64,000 nt of DNA from Gammaproteobacteria bacterium (GCA_026707945.1 JAPOVV010000110.1:310001-374000), one strand, 5' to 3'. Counted from the first letter of the stretch, positions 35,817 to 45,707 are shown. Notes: a model not told the origin generated them from the sequence alone. Numbers and translations: made by a program.

Positions 35817-38800
35817 ATGTCCGATTCTACGAACCGTCCAGAACCGTTCTCGTTCCCCGAGATGGAGCGGGATATTCTGGCTTTTTGGACTGAACACGAA
35901 ACGTTTCAAAAATCGCTCGATCAAACCCGCGATTTGGATCCGTATACGTTTTATGACGGACCGCCGTTTGCAACTGGGTTACCGCATCACGGCAATTTAC
36001 TAGCGTCCGTTATTAAGGACGTAGTTCCACGCTATTGGACCATGAAAGGTCGTTACGTTTCTCGACGTTTCGGCTGGGATTGCCACGGATTACCAATCGA
36101 ACACGAAATCGACAAAAAACTCGGTATGTCGGCACACGAAGCGCTTCAATCACTAGGGGTTGCCGGCTACAACGATGAGTGTCGCGCTATCGTCGACCGT
36201 TACACAAAGGAATGGCGATCAATCATCTCTCGCATCGGACGCTGGGTTGATTTCGACAACCAATATAAGACCATGGACGTGTGGTTCATGGAATCAGTTT
36301 GGTGGGTGGTCAAGCAGCTATGGGACAAAGGACTAATCTATCGTGGTAGCAAGGTGATGCCTGTTTCCACCGCGCTTGAAACGCCCCTGTCCAATTTCGA
36401 AGCAACGAGTAACTACAAGGACGTTCAAGACCCCGCGATCACTGTGCTATTCAAACTCAAAGATGAAGATGCATATATATCAGCGTGGACTACGACGCCA
36501 TGGACGTTACCTTCAAACTTAGCGCTCTGCGTCGGCAACGACATCCAGTACATACTCGTTCGAGAGTCTGAATCAAAGAAACTGTTCTATCTCGCCGAGG
36601 ACCGCCTAGCGACATACCTTGAACGGCACCGTCTCGATGTTGTTTCACGAATAAAAGGTCATGAGCTCGTCGGTCGGACGTACGAACCGTTGTTCCCCTA
36701 CTTTGCCGAACATGCAAACGAAGGTGCGTTTGTCGTGCTAGCCGACGACTACGTCGCGACTGACGAAGGGACAGGAATCGTCCATCAAGCACCTGCTTTC
36801 GGTGAAGACGACCAACGTATAGCGCTGAAACACGGTCTCACGACCGTTGTTTGCCCCGTTACGATGAGCGGCGAATTCACAGCCGAAGTACTCGATTTCG
36901 CGGGCCAGCATGTCAAGGAGGCGGATCGCGACATCATCCGTTGGTTGCGTGATCGCGATGCGATTCTTGAGCACACGACCATTCAGCACAACTATCCATA
37001 TTGCTATCGGTCGGACACCCCGCTCATCTATCGTGCCGTACCATCCTGGTTCGTAAACGTGGGTGAGTTCAAAGATCGTCTCATCGCCGCGAATCAATAT
37101 GTTCGATGGGTACCAGAACACATCCAAGAAGGGCGCTTCGGAAATTGGCTTGAAAACGCACGAGATTGGGCGATCTCACGAAATAGAGTATGGGGTACGC
37201 CTCTACCCATCTGGGAAAACTCCACGTCTGGCAATTTTATTTGTATCGGATCTCGGGAGGAGCTTCTTAAGCACACCGGCACGGCACCCGATGATCTCCA
37301 CCGCGAACACGTCGACGACCTCACATTTCGTATCGAAGGTGAGGAGGGTGAGTATCGCCGCGTCAGTGAAGTCCTCGATTGCTGGTTCGAATCAGGCTCC
37401 ATGCCGTACGCACAACAGCATTTTCCGTTTGAGAATGCTGATTCGTTCGAGCAAGTTTTCCCCGCGGACTTTATCGCCGAAGGGCTGGATCAAACGCGAG
37501 GTTGGTTTTACACATTAATGGCGCTATCCAGCGCGATCTATGACCAGCCAGCATTCAAAAACGTGATAGTCAACGGGATGGTGCTTGCCGAAGACGGACG
37601 CAAGATGTCCAAGAGTCTCAAAAACTACACCGACCCCGTCGAGCTCATGGAACACTATGGTGCCGATGCTCTGCGACTTTACCTGATCAATTCCGGGTTA
37701 ATGCGTGCAGAAGAACAGAGATTCGTCGATACCGGTGTTGAAGCGATCGTACGTCGAGCCTTGCTGCCTTGGTACAACGCCTTTTCGTTCTTCAAGCTGT
37801 ACGCTGAAATCGATGGATGGTCGCGCGAACAAAGCGTCGACCGATTTGACAATGTTCTCGATCGTTGGTTACTCTCCAAGCTACAGACGCTGAAAGCAAC
37901 CATCAGTCATGAAATGGAAGCCTACCGGTTGTACGGCGTTGTACCGCGCTTGTTTGAATTCATCGAAGACTTGAACAATGGTTACATTCGCTTAAATCGT
38001 TCGCGGTTCTGGGCGGATGGACTTGAGGCCGACAAATGTGCGGCTTATTCCGCGTTGTATCGAGCTTTAGTAGAACTCACTCAAGCCATGGCGCCGTGCG
38101 CACCGTTTCTCGCCGAGTACCTATTTCAAGAACTCAGAAAGTTTGGAGACGTTTCACTTGCGGAGTCCGTTCATTTATGCCGCTACCCCGTTGCCGATGA
38201 GACATTTGTAGATTCCGAACTTGAAGGTGCCGTGGGTCGCATGCAGCAAGTCATTCTTCTAGGGCGTCGTCAACGAGAAGATCGTAAGATCAACCTACGT
38301 GTACCTCTCTCACGATTAACGATCATCCATCGCGACAACGAAATCCTGGATAGTTTGCGCGAGCTCGAATCGTACGTCGTGACTGAGCTCAACGTGAAAC
38401 ATGTCCACTACGAAAGCAATGAAGCTGAGTTCATCAAGCAGTACGCAAAACCGAATTTCCCCGCTCTAGGAAAACGCCTAGGCAGTCGCATGAAAGCGTT
38501 CCAACAGAGCATCGCAAGCTTGAGTGTGGCCGATCTTGAGAAGCTCAGAACCCTAGGTTCCCTGGAAATAGATGGTGAGGTGTTTTCGACGGATGAAATC
38601 CAGGTATTCCGAGAAGCAATCGCGGGAACCAATGTCATCACCGACCGACTCATTTCTATCGAGCTCAACACTGAAATCAATGACGAACTTGCGCTCGAAG
38701 GGTTAGCGCGCGAGCTTGTGCATCGAATTCAGCTAGCACGCAGAGCGAAGCAGCTACAAGTTACGGATCGAATTGATCTCTTTGTCGATGGCTCGCAACG

Positions 38801-38948
38801 TGTACTACAAGCTCTCGATCGCCATCGCGACTACATCGTAAGAGAAACGCTCACTACGAATGTGAATGCACGACAAACAGATGCATTCGTCGAAAACCTC
38901 GACGGCGAAGAATTTCGTTTCGACCTTCAACGCAGGGAAGCGGCTTAA
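35817..38948 (+). CDS. ileS: isoleucyl-tRNA synthetase, eukaryotic-like type (IleRS2)
   Basis: Charges tRNA-Ile. The 1043 residues match the eukaryotic/IleRS2 type, not the shorter bacterial IleRS1: the signature is DGPPFATGLPHHGN with RRFGWDCHGLPIEHEIDKKLG, rather than DGPPYANG...HIGH. The first ATP motif is HHGN at 57-60 (HYGH is typical). The CP1 editing domain follows (SAWTTTPWTLPSNLALCVG), and the second motif KMSKS is at 596-600. The anticodon-binding domain and the IleRS2-specific C-terminal region run to the end. IleRS2 enzymes are usually insensitive to mupirocin. The gene is alone, not with lspA or ribF, and overlaps the convergent enoyl-CoA hydratase by 4 bases. Confidence 0.95.
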   Translation: MSDSTNRPEPFSFPEMERDILAFWTEHETFQKSLDQTRDLDPYTFYDGPPFATGLPHHGNLLASVIKDVVPRYWTMKGRYVSRRFGWDCHGLPIEHEIDKKLGMSAHEALQSLGVAGYNDECRAIVDRYTKEWRSIISRIGRWVDFDNQYKTMDVWFMESVWWVVKQLWDKGLIYRGSKVMPVSTALETPLSNFEATSNYKDVQDPAITVLFKLKDEDAYISAWTTTPWTLPSNLALCVGNDIQYILVRESESKKLFYLAEDRLATYLERHRLDVVSRIKGHELVGRTYEPLFPYFAEHANEGAFVVLADDYVATDEGTGIVHQAPAFGEDDQRIALKHGLTTVVCPVTMSGEFTAEVLDFAGQHVKEADRDIIRWLRDRDAILEHTTIQHNYPYCYRSDTPLIYRAVPSWFVNVGEFKDRLIAANQYVRWVPEHIQEGRFGNWLENARDWAISRNRVWGTPLPIWENSTSGNFICIGSREELLKHTGTAPDDLHREHVDDLTFRIEGEEGEYRRVSEVLDCWFESGSMPYAQQHFPFENADSFEQVFPADFIAEGLDQTRGWFYTLMALSSAIYDQPAFKNVIVNGMVLAEDGRKMSKSLKNYTDPVELMEHYGADALRLYLINSGLMRAEEQRFVDTGVEAIVRRALLPWYNAFSFFKLYAEIDGWSREQSVDRFDNVLDRWLLSKLQTLKATISHEMEAYRLYGVVPRLFEFIEDLNNGYIRLNRSRFWADGLEADKCAAYSALYRALVELTQAMAPCAPFLAEYLFQELRKFGDVSLAESVHLCRYPVADETFVDSELEGAVGRMQQVILLGRRQREDRKINLRVPLSRLTIIHRDNEILDSLRELESYVVTELNVKHVHYESNEAEFIKQYAKPNFPALGKRLGSRMKAFQQSIASLSVADLEKLRTLGSLEIDGEVFSTDEIQVFREAIAGTNVITDRLISIELNTEINDELALEGLARELVHRIQLARRAKQLQVTDRIDLFVDGSQRVLQALDRHRDYIVRETLTTNVNARQTDAFVENLDGEEFRFDLQRREAA

Positions 38949-39742
38949 TTTCCAGTGAATGTCGGTTTCGTCTTCGCCAGATAGGACCGAGCCGCCTCCT
39001 GACGGTCTTCAGTTAACGCCGAAAATAGGTTCTGATCAACATCCATATGCATGACAGCGGTGTCCAGTGCGGATGTGATCGCATTCACACTTTGCTTAAT
39101 CATCTGTTGCGGAATCGGCGATAAACTAGCGTAACGTTCTGCCCAAGTCATCGCCGTCGATAGTAGGTCACTACGCGGAACGAGAGCGTCCAATATCCCC
39201 CACGAAAGGAGATCTTCGGCAAAAACTCGTTCGCCTCCTGCCACAAGGCGTTTAGCCTTCGCAGGGCCTGCCAAGTGCGTTATTAAAGGCAGACTTTTCC
39301 ACATTAAATTCACGCCAAGTTCTATCTCCGGATAGTGCATGAAGCAGTCGTCTGCCCCGATTCGAAAGTCCATAGCAGTTGTCAAACAAGCGCCTCCTCC
39401 TAACGCTCCGCCATTCCATGCCGCAATGGTGATCTGATCCATTTCGTAAATCGCACTAATCGCACGTTCACCTATTCGCGCCCGACGACGTCGTAACGCA
39501 AGATTCGCATTGGCATCAATCGGTTGGACTTCGGGAGATAGATCCGCACCGCTTGAGAAGTGCTTTCCAGTCCCCGTGAAGATCACCACCCGAGTTTCAG
39601 GATCATCGCGAAAATCAAGTGCAACAGCCTCGATTTCCTCCAGATGAGCGCTATCTAGTGCGTTCATTTTGTGAGGTCTATTGAAGGTCACCGTCGCGAT
39701 GAATCCATTCTTTTCACAAATCAGGTTCTTGTAATCTGACAT
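38945..39742 (-). CDS. enoyl-CoA hydratase/isomerase family protein
   Basis: Crotonase-fold protein, 265 residues from the ATG at 39742; a GTG at 39775 would add eleven residues without a better ribosome-binding site. It shows VTFNRPHKMNALDS, the oxyanion-hole segment GTGKHFSSGADLS near 65-77, and WNGGALGGGACL for the second oxyanion glycine. The hydratase glutamates are not evident: the second segment reads GELGV-like as IELGVNLMWKSLP, so a hydratase, isomerase or hydrolase role is open. It ends on the ileS stop. A TPP enzyme is divergent. Confidence 0.85.
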   Translation of the reverse strand: MSDYKNLICEKNGFIATVTFNRPHKMNALDSAHLEEIEAVALDFRDDPETRVVIFTGTGKHFSSGADLSPEVQPIDANANLALRRRRARIGERAISAIYEMDQITIAAWNGGALGGGACLTTAMDFRIGADDCFMHYPEIELGVNLMWKSLPLITHLAGPAKAKRLVAGGERVFAEDLLSWGILDALVPRSDLLSTAMTWAERYASLSPIPQQMIKQSVNAITSALDTAVMHMDVDQNLFSALTEDRQEAARSYLAKTKPTFTGN

Positions 39743-39863
39743 TTCAATACGTTCAGTAGAGGTGTTAGATGACACATCGCCATCTATGCGAAGGATATAG
39801 CCAGATCAATCCAAGAAACTGCCGAACTAATAATTGCCTGCTGTCTTTCTTACCAGGACACCT

Positions 39864-41504
39864 ATGAACAGTAACGATTTAGTCGCCGACATTCTTAAAT
39901 CTGAAGGCGTTGAGTGGGTTTCCTGTTACCCCTCTAACCCATTAATAGAAACCGTAGCAAAAGTTGGCATTCGACCTATCGCTTTTCGACACGAGCGTGG
40001 TGCCGTAATGGCAGCAGATGGGTTCTCACGATGTTCGGATCGTCAGCGATTCGGTGTAGTCGCAATGCAATCACAGGCTGGTGCGGAAAACTCCGTGGGC
40101 GGGTTAGCTCAAGCGCATGCAGATGCCGTGCCGATCTTGGCTTTACCGGGCGGAAATCCACTGAGCATGCTGTTCGTCCGGCCGAATACGGTAGCGGCAA
40201 ACACTTGGGATACCGTTGTTAAACATATCGAATTTGTTACGAGTCCGATGCAAACGTCTACCGTGATGCGGCGTGCGTTCCATGCACTGCGAACGGGACG
40301 TCCTGGCCCCGTCGTCGTTGAGTTGCCCGGTGACGTCTGTGGCGCCGAAATACCAGAAAACGCGCCTGCCTATCGTTCGCCAAGTGTAGCTCAATTCGTG
40401 CCGTCATCCAGTGCAATTCGTGACGCTGCGCAGAAACTAACCGAAGCTAACAATCCACTATTGTGGGTAGGCGCAGGTGTTATGAGCGCAGGTGCAACCG
40501 CTGAGTTACAAGAGCTCGCGGAGTTGCTGGATATCGCTGTATTTACCACGATGCCAGGCAAATCTGCTTTTAACGAACAACATCCACTCTCTGTTGGCGC
40601 TGGTGGTTCGACCGTGACCGGTCCCGCAGCTCAATGGCTTCGTGAATGTGATCTGGTCTTCGCAGTCGGCGCATCGCTAACAACATCGCCCTATGCGCAA
40701 CGAGTACGCCCGGATACTTTTCTCATCCATAACGTAATCGACGACAACGAAGTCAATAAAGACACCCATGCAGACATTGGCTTGATTGGCGATGCCAAAC
40801 TGACGTTGGAAGCGCTAATCGACGCCGTAAAAGGGCTCATCGGGGAAGAACCTCGCAATACGGGCGTTAAAGAGAAGATCAAATCAGCCAAGGATGCGTG
40901 GTGTGCAGAGTGGCAACCCTATCTCACTAATGCCGATGGGCCGCTTTCGCCATATCGCGTTATTCACGAGATGAACGTCAATCTCGACAAAACGAATAGC
41001 GTCGTGACACACGATGCCGGAGCACCCCGAGATCAGATCGTTCCGTTCTACGAGGCTACGACACCTCACGGATACGTCGGCTGGGGAAAATCGACTCATC
41101 TCGGATTCTCGATTCCACTCATGATCGGCGCAAAGATGGCAATGCCTGATCGCATGTGCGTCAATCTCATGGGAGACGGTGCATTTGGTATGTCCGGACT
41201 CGATATCGAAACTTCAGCTCGTGCAGAGATCCCAATCACTACGGTCGTCCTGAACAACGGGATCATGGCTACCTACCCAGGTGGCTTTCCAACCGCTCGC
41301 CAGGAATTCGGTGTGTCCTATATGCAGGGTAATTACGCCCAACTCGCACAAGCGTTGGGCGCAGAGGGTATCGAAGTTAAGCAAGCCGCCGAAATGGGTC
41401 CCGCCTTGTTACGCGCGAAGCAGTTGAATGAAGAAGGTAAAACCGTCTTACTTGACGTTCATACACGTGCTGAAAATTCTCGAGCACCGAATCATTTTGC
41501 GTAG
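39864..41504 (+). CDS. thiamine-diphosphate-dependent enzyme (acetolactate synthase-like)
   Basis: A 546-residue TPP enzyme. The ATG at 39864 follows an AGGA sequence and gives the canonical PYR-domain opening; an upstream in-frame codon at 39834 is rejected. The activating glutamate is Glu44 in RHERGAVMAADG. A central NAD/FAD-like domain follows and the PP domain carries the NLMGDGAFGMSGLDIETSARAEIP metal/TPP motif and VVLNNGIM. It resembles the acetolactate synthase/benzoylformate decarboxylase family but without the small regulatory subunit, so a 2-oxo acid decarboxylase or carboligase on a catabolic substrate is more likely than branched-chain synthesis. Confidence 0.9.
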   Translation: MNSNDLVADILKSEGVEWVSCYPSNPLIETVAKVGIRPIAFRHERGAVMAADGFSRCSDRQRFGVVAMQSQAGAENSVGGLAQAHADAVPILALPGGNPLSMLFVRPNTVAANTWDTVVKHIEFVTSPMQTSTVMRRAFHALRTGRPGPVVVELPGDVCGAEIPENAPAYRSPSVAQFVPSSSAIRDAAQKLTEANNPLLWVGAGVMSAGATAELQELAELLDIAVFTTMPGKSAFNEQHPLSVGAGGSTVTGPAAQWLRECDLVFAVGASLTTSPYAQRVRPDTFLIHNVIDDNEVNKDTHADIGLIGDAKLTLEALIDAVKGLIGEEPRNTGVKEKIKSAKDAWCAEWQPYLTNADGPLSPYRVIHEMNVNLDKTNSVVTHDAGAPRDQIVPFYEATTPHGYVGWGKSTHLGFSIPLMIGAKMAMPDRMCVNLMGDGAFGMSGLDIETSARAEIPITTVVLNNGIMATYPGGFPTARQEFGVSYMQGNYAQLAQALGAEGIEVKQAAEMGPALLRAKQLNEEGKTVLLDVHTRAENSRAPNHFA

Positions 41505-41716
41505 GGCAGTAGACAACTGTAAAAGCTGCGACGCGAATGAGCTTACGGATAGAAAACGTCAAAACAGAAAACCAAACAAATTCGACTTCGCTGTCACGAC
41601 GGACATGACGCGTTCTTGAAGTTCTGCATTGTCGAATCGAACCATGCGTTCTAGTAAATATGGTGTCTGTTAGCATGACGAGCCACCTCACTGATAAGTA
41701 ACGACTTGGATTAGCG

Positions 41717-43453
41717 ATGGCTCAGACTGAAGCACAAGACATCCGTTTCGAGCCTAACGAAGCACCCCCGACACCGCTGTCGGTCGGACTTGCTTTTCAG
41801 CTAGTTGTGTTGACGATCAGCGGCGTCGTTCTGACACCTGTCATTGTTGTTCAAGCCGCCAATATTGGTGAACCTTTTCTCTCGTGGTCTATCTTCTGTG
41901 TCTTGCTAATCGCGGGATCGACCACCATTCTTCAAGCGGTTCGAGTGTGGCGTTTCGGCAGTGGGCATGTCCTCCTGATGGGTACATCAGGCGCTTTCAT
42001 CGCCGTTTGTATCACCGCACTCATAAGTGGCGGACCTGCGTTGATGTGCTCACTGATCGTTGTTTCATCCATCGTTCAATTCATCATAGCGTTCAAGCTT
42101 TCCGTCCTTCGAAGGGTCATCACGCCAACCGTCGCGGGCATTGTCATCATGCTAATTCCCGTAACCGTCTTTCCGATTATTTTCGATCTCCTGATCGACG
42201 TTCCAGAAGAACATCTTGCATTTAACGCGCCCGTGGTCGCGGCGATCACTATCGCGATCTCGGTTGTACTTGCGATGCGTGCCACAGGTTTCCTCCGGTT
42301 GTGGACGCCGTTGATAGGGTTAGTAATAGGAACTATTGTCGCTTCGCTTCTAGGTCTGTTCGACGCTACACCGATACGTGAAGCCGCTTGGATCGGTTTG
42401 CCCACGTGGGGCTGGCCGGGTATCGACGTCTCATTCGGTCCCAAGTTCTGGGGTCTCGTACCTGCGTTCATACTGGTTACGGTCGTTGGGCTCGTTGAGA
42501 CCATCGGGGACAGCGTCGCCATTCAACGAGTCTCGAGACGCCAACCCAGAGCACCCGACTATCGCGTTGTGCAGGGAGCTGTCGGGGCTGATGGGATTGG
42601 CAACCTTTTATCGGGCTTTCTCGGCACGGTACCAAATACAACATATTCATCAAGCATCGCCGTCACCGAACTAACTGGCGTCGCTTCACGAAGAGTCGGA
42701 ATCTATATCGGCGTGATATTCCTAGTGCTGGCATTCTTGCCAAAACTAAAGGCCGTCATCATCGCACTGCCAAATCCCGTTGCCGGAGCGTATATCACAG
42801 TCATCCTTGCAATGTTGTTTATCGTAGGCATGAAGCTTGTTTTTCGGGATGGTCTCGATTTTCGAAAATCGATCATTACTGGTGTATCGCTCTGGGTTGG
42901 GATCGGCTTTCAATTCGAGCTGATTTTCCCAGACCTTCTAGAAGGAACCGGGTTCTGGGGAACCTTGCTACGCAACGGTATGACAGTCGGAGGGTTAGTC
43001 GCAATTGCACTGACAGTGACGTGGGAAGTTCTCGGGTCGCGACGGCGACGCATACAAACTACATTAGCGATAGAAAGCTTGCCTGAACTGACCGAGTTCC
43101 TGTCCACCGCAGCCAAACGATGGAATTGGAACGAACCGTCGGTGAATCGTCTTCAACAAGTGAACGAAGAACTATTGCTTTCGCTTATCGATAACAACGG
43201 AGAGGATCCAGGAGAGCAACGCCGCTTACAGCTATCGATTCGGCATGACGCAGGTCAGTTGGCACTTGAGTACGTTGCAGTAGCCGACGAACAGAATATT
43301 GAGGATCGAGCAATGATCGTTCACGATGCTACGACGGATGATGCAAGCACCGATCTGTCGATAAAGCTGCTGCATTTCCTCGCGGCGGAAATTCGCCACC
43401 AGAAGTACTTCGATATGGACATCGTGAATATTCGCGTCGATCCCGTAACGTAA
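41717..43453 (+). CDS. NCS2 nucleobase permease with a C-terminal RsbW-like domain
   Basis: A 578-residue protein. Residues 1-440 are an NCS2 (xanthine/uracil permease, SLC23-like) core with about twelve to fourteen hydrophobic segments, the GLVETIGDSVAIQRVSRR motif, and the TGSxx-like region FLGTVPNTTYSSSIAVTELTGVASR that matches the NCS2 signature for nucleobase binding. From about residue 455 a soluble domain follows: LPELTEFLSTAAKRW, VNEELLLSLIDNN, LQLSIRHDAGQLALEYVAVAD and LSIKLLHFLAAEIR. This order of helix-strand-helix resembles HATPase/RsbW-type serine kinases, but the ATP-binding N-box Asn and G-box are missing. The fusion is the unusual point; role unknown. Confidence 0.85.
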   Translation: MAQTEAQDIRFEPNEAPPTPLSVGLAFQLVVLTISGVVLTPVIVVQAANIGEPFLSWSIFCVLLIAGSTTILQAVRVWRFGSGHVLLMGTSGAFIAVCITALISGGPALMCSLIVVSSIVQFIIAFKLSVLRRVITPTVAGIVIMLIPVTVFPIIFDLLIDVPEEHLAFNAPVVAAITIAISVVLAMRATGFLRLWTPLIGLVIGTIVASLLGLFDATPIREAAWIGLPTWGWPGIDVSFGPKFWGLVPAFILVTVVGLVETIGDSVAIQRVSRRQPRAPDYRVVQGAVGADGIGNLLSGFLGTVPNTTYSSSIAVTELTGVASRRVGIYIGVIFLVLAFLPKLKAVIIALPNPVAGAYITVILAMLFIVGMKLVFRDGLDFRKSIITGVSLWVGIGFQFELIFPDLLEGTGFWGTLLRNGMTVGGLVAIALTVTWEVLGSRRRRIQTTLAIESLPELTEFLSTAAKRWNWNEPSVNRLQQVNEELLLSLIDNNGEDPGEQRRLQLSIRHDAGQLALEYVAVADEQNIEDRAMIVHDATTDDASTDLSIKLLHFLAAEIRHQKYFDMDIVNIRVDPVT

Positions 43454-43458
43454 CACTT

Positions 43459-44346
43459 ATGACTTTGCTTAATCCCAATCGGACGCGGCCATCCTCACAC
43501 AGCTATTTTTCGCAGCGATTGCGCCTGCACTACCTTGACTGGGGCAACGAAACTGCGCCGCCATTACTTCTAATTCATGGCATTCATGATCATTGTCGTT
43601 CGTGGGATTGGTTTGTTGAGTCCTTTCGATCTAACTTCCATGTTGTCGTGCCTGACCTACGCGGACATGGGGATTCAGATTGGGCGGTGGGAAGCAGCTA
43701 CATGCTCGTCGACTATGTCTATGACATCGCTCAGCTCATCGAGCAGCAGAGACTAGCACCTCTAACCGTCGTGTCGCATTCTCTAGGCGGTACGATCGCG
43801 TCGATGTATAGCGGACTCTATCCAGATCGCGTGAAAAATCTTGTGATCATAGAAGGGGTCGGTCTCTATCCTGGGTTTCACGCTACGAATCGCGGCTCAA
43901 GTATCCGACGTTGGATCGACTCCAGCCGCAATTTGGCAGCTCGATCCGTGCGCAAATATCCATCGATTGAAGCGGCATACGAACGCATGCATGAGATGAA
44001 TCCGCATTTAACAACCGAGCAGGCGCGCCACCTTTCAATGCACGCAAGCAATCAAAACGAAGACGGTACGTATTCCTGGAAATTCGATAACTACACACGG
44101 AACTCTTCGCCCTATGACATGCCCGCTGAAGACTTGATCTCATTGTGGCAAGCAGTCGACGCTCGAGTGCTCATCATCAATTCAAAAACGGGGTACCCAC
44201 ATCGCATCGGTCAAGACGGTACGGATACATACTTCAAGAAACTCAACATGGTCAGCGTTGACAATGCCGGTCACTGGACTCATCATGACCGTCTCGATCA
44301 TGTCGTTGCCACTGTCCGCAAGTTTTTAGACGAACAACATGCCTGA
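43459..44346 (+). CDS. alpha/beta-hydrolase
   Basis: A 295-residue alpha/beta-hydrolase resembling haloalkane dehalogenase/epoxide-hydrolase-type enzymes. It shows LLLIHGIHDHCRSWD (oxyanion HG motif), VVPDLRGHGDSD, and the nucleophile elbow VSHSLGGTI with Ser near 110. A His in VDNAGHWTHHDRL near the C-terminus would complete the triad. It starts 5 bases after the permease and overlaps the following enoyl-CoA hydratase by 8 bases, so the three probably form one operon. Confidence 0.87.
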   Translation: MTLLNPNRTRPSSHSYFSQRLRLHYLDWGNETAPPLLLIHGIHDHCRSWDWFVESFRSNFHVVVPDLRGHGDSDWAVGSSYMLVDYVYDIAQLIEQQRLAPLTVVSHSLGGTIASMYSGLYPDRVKNLVIIEGVGLYPGFHATNRGSSIRRWIDSSRNLAARSVRKYPSIEAAYERMHEMNPHLTTEQARHLSMHASNQNEDGTYSWKFDNYTRNSSPYDMPAEDLISLWQAVDARVLIINSKTGYPHRIGQDGTDTYFKKLNMVSVDNAGHWTHHDRLDHVVATVRKFLDEQHA

Positions 44347-45160
44347 ACCAATCGTCAAGTACGAACAGATCGATCACGTTGCGATCATCACGACAAATAG
44401 GCCGGAGCAGTACAACGCCCAGAGTCGCAAACTGCTCGAGGAATTAGACCAACTCTTTGCGGAGGCGGGTGCGAACCCCGATGTTCGCGTCATTGCGCTC
44501 TTTGGCGAAGGAAAGCACTTTTCCGCAGGTCATGACCTAGGCAGTGCAGCAGAACTGCAGGATCGAGAAGAACGACCGCTTCAACAAGGAATTCGTGGCC
44601 GATTTGATCACTCACGCGAACAATTCGTAGAAAAGTCCATGCGCTGGCGAAATGTTCCGAAGCCAACCATTGCTGGCGTGCAGGGTTATTGCATTTTCGG
44701 AGGCTGGATCCTCGCAAGCGCTATGGACATCATCTACGCAGGAGAATCCGCCATGTTTCTTGCGTCAAATTTTCAGTTTTTCACCGTTCCTTGGGATCTA
44801 CACCCTCGCAAGGCGAAAGAACTGCTGTACGAAAGCCGTTTTATTGACGCGCGAGAAGCACTAGAACTAGAACTCGTCAATCGTGTCGTACCAGATAAGG
44901 ACTTGCAGCAATCTGTGATGGATTACGCCGAACGCATCGCCCGAAACGATCCCTTTCAACTTCGAATGATGAAGATGGCGGTAAATCAGATGCAAGACAC
45001 GCAGGGCTATCACGCTCATATATCTTCTGCTCATCTAATGCACATCTTGTCATCCACAGGCGAAAGTGATCCAGATTTCGCACTCAAAGTCCCAGATAAG
45101 AAGCGTCGACCTATGGTTGAACGTGCGTTCGAGAACTATCGAAACAAGAACGACCAATGA
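44339..45160 (+). CDS. enoyl-CoA hydratase/isomerase family protein
   Basis: A 273-residue crotonase-fold protein. The N-terminus ITTNRPEQYNAQSRKLLEEL and LFGEGKHFSAGHDLGS (first oxyanion segment) are clear, followed by IAGVQGYCIFGGWILASAMDIIYA for the second. Its second segment lacks the hydratase Glu pair in an obvious place. It overlaps the hydrolase gene by 8 bases. Probable role in a CoA-linked degradation pathway with the neighbouring hydrolase; substrate unknown. Confidence 0.87.
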   Translation: MPEPIVKYEQIDHVAIITTNRPEQYNAQSRKLLEELDQLFAEAGANPDVRVIALFGEGKHFSAGHDLGSAAELQDREERPLQQGIRGRFDHSREQFVEKSMRWRNVPKPTIAGVQGYCIFGGWILASAMDIIYAGESAMFLASNFQFFTVPWDLHPRKAKELLYESRFIDAREALELELVNRVVPDKDLQQSVMDYAERIARNDPFQLRMMKMAVNQMQDTQGYHAHISSAHLMHILSSTGESDPDFALKVPDKKRRPMVERAFENYRNKNDQ

Positions 45161-45248
45161 TCCGTTACACATCTAAACCTAGAGATCTTTAGACTACCAG
45201 TAGGAGCGCCAGACCGCGTTTCGGAGTCAAACAACGCTACCTCAACTT

Positions 45249-45254
45249 TATAAT
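45249..45254 (+). promoter_or_regulatory. TATAAT box upstream of the cytochrome c gene
   Basis: A perfect -10 hexamer lies about 34 bases before the proposed ATG of the c-type cytochrome gene. The candidate -35 seventeen bases upstream matches poorly, so the promoter is tentative. Confidence 0.35.
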
Positions 45255-45287
45255 CCGCGCCGCTAAAACGTGCCTATTTCCTTACTT

Positions 45288-45698
45288 ATGCGGTCTCTTA
45301 AGCTGTCTTTTCTTGCCGTCATCACGTGCGCTACACTAGTCGCGATTGGACAGGATGAATCCCAAGAAACGGTCGAAGATCGGCTTAAGCCGTTCGGAAA
45401 CCTCTGCATGCAAGGCGAAGACTGCGGCACGGTAGTACCAGTCACGGTTTCAGTGAGCCGCAGCGGCATTGAGATTTACAACGCACATTGCTTTGCGTGC
45501 CATGCAACTGGTGTTTCCGAAGCGCCTCTTGTTGGAGCCGAAGAATGGCTAACTCGTCTAAACGAAAAAGGCGCAGAAACACTACTCGCGAATACAAAAG
45601 CAGGTTTTAACGTCGTTATGCCAGCGATGGGTACTTGCATGAACTGCACCGACGCTGAGTTACAAGCAGCGATCGACTATCTGATCTACGGCGAGTAA
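45288..45698 (+). CDS. secreted c-type cytochrome, cytochrome c5-like
   Basis: The ATG at 45288 yields a 136-residue protein with a signal peptide (MRSLKLSFLAVITCATLVAIG). One haem-binding motif CFACH lies in YNAHCFACHATG, and a later Met in VVMPAMG supplies the axial ligand. Two further cysteines (CMNCTDAEL) near the C-terminus resemble the disulfide of cytochrome c5 proteins. An upstream GTG at 45270 is possible but leaves a poorer signal peptide. It is likely an electron carrier for a periplasmic oxidoreductase; a GMC oxidoreductase lies 1.8 kb downstream. Confidence 0.85.
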   Translation: MRSLKLSFLAVITCATLVAIGQDESQETVEDRLKPFGNLCMQGEDCGTVVPVTVSVSRSGIEIYNAHCFACHATGVSEAPLVGAEEWLTRLNEKGAETLLANTKAGFNVVMPAMGTCMNCTDAELQAAIDYLIYGE

Positions 45699-45707
45699 CT
45701 AGCTCAA

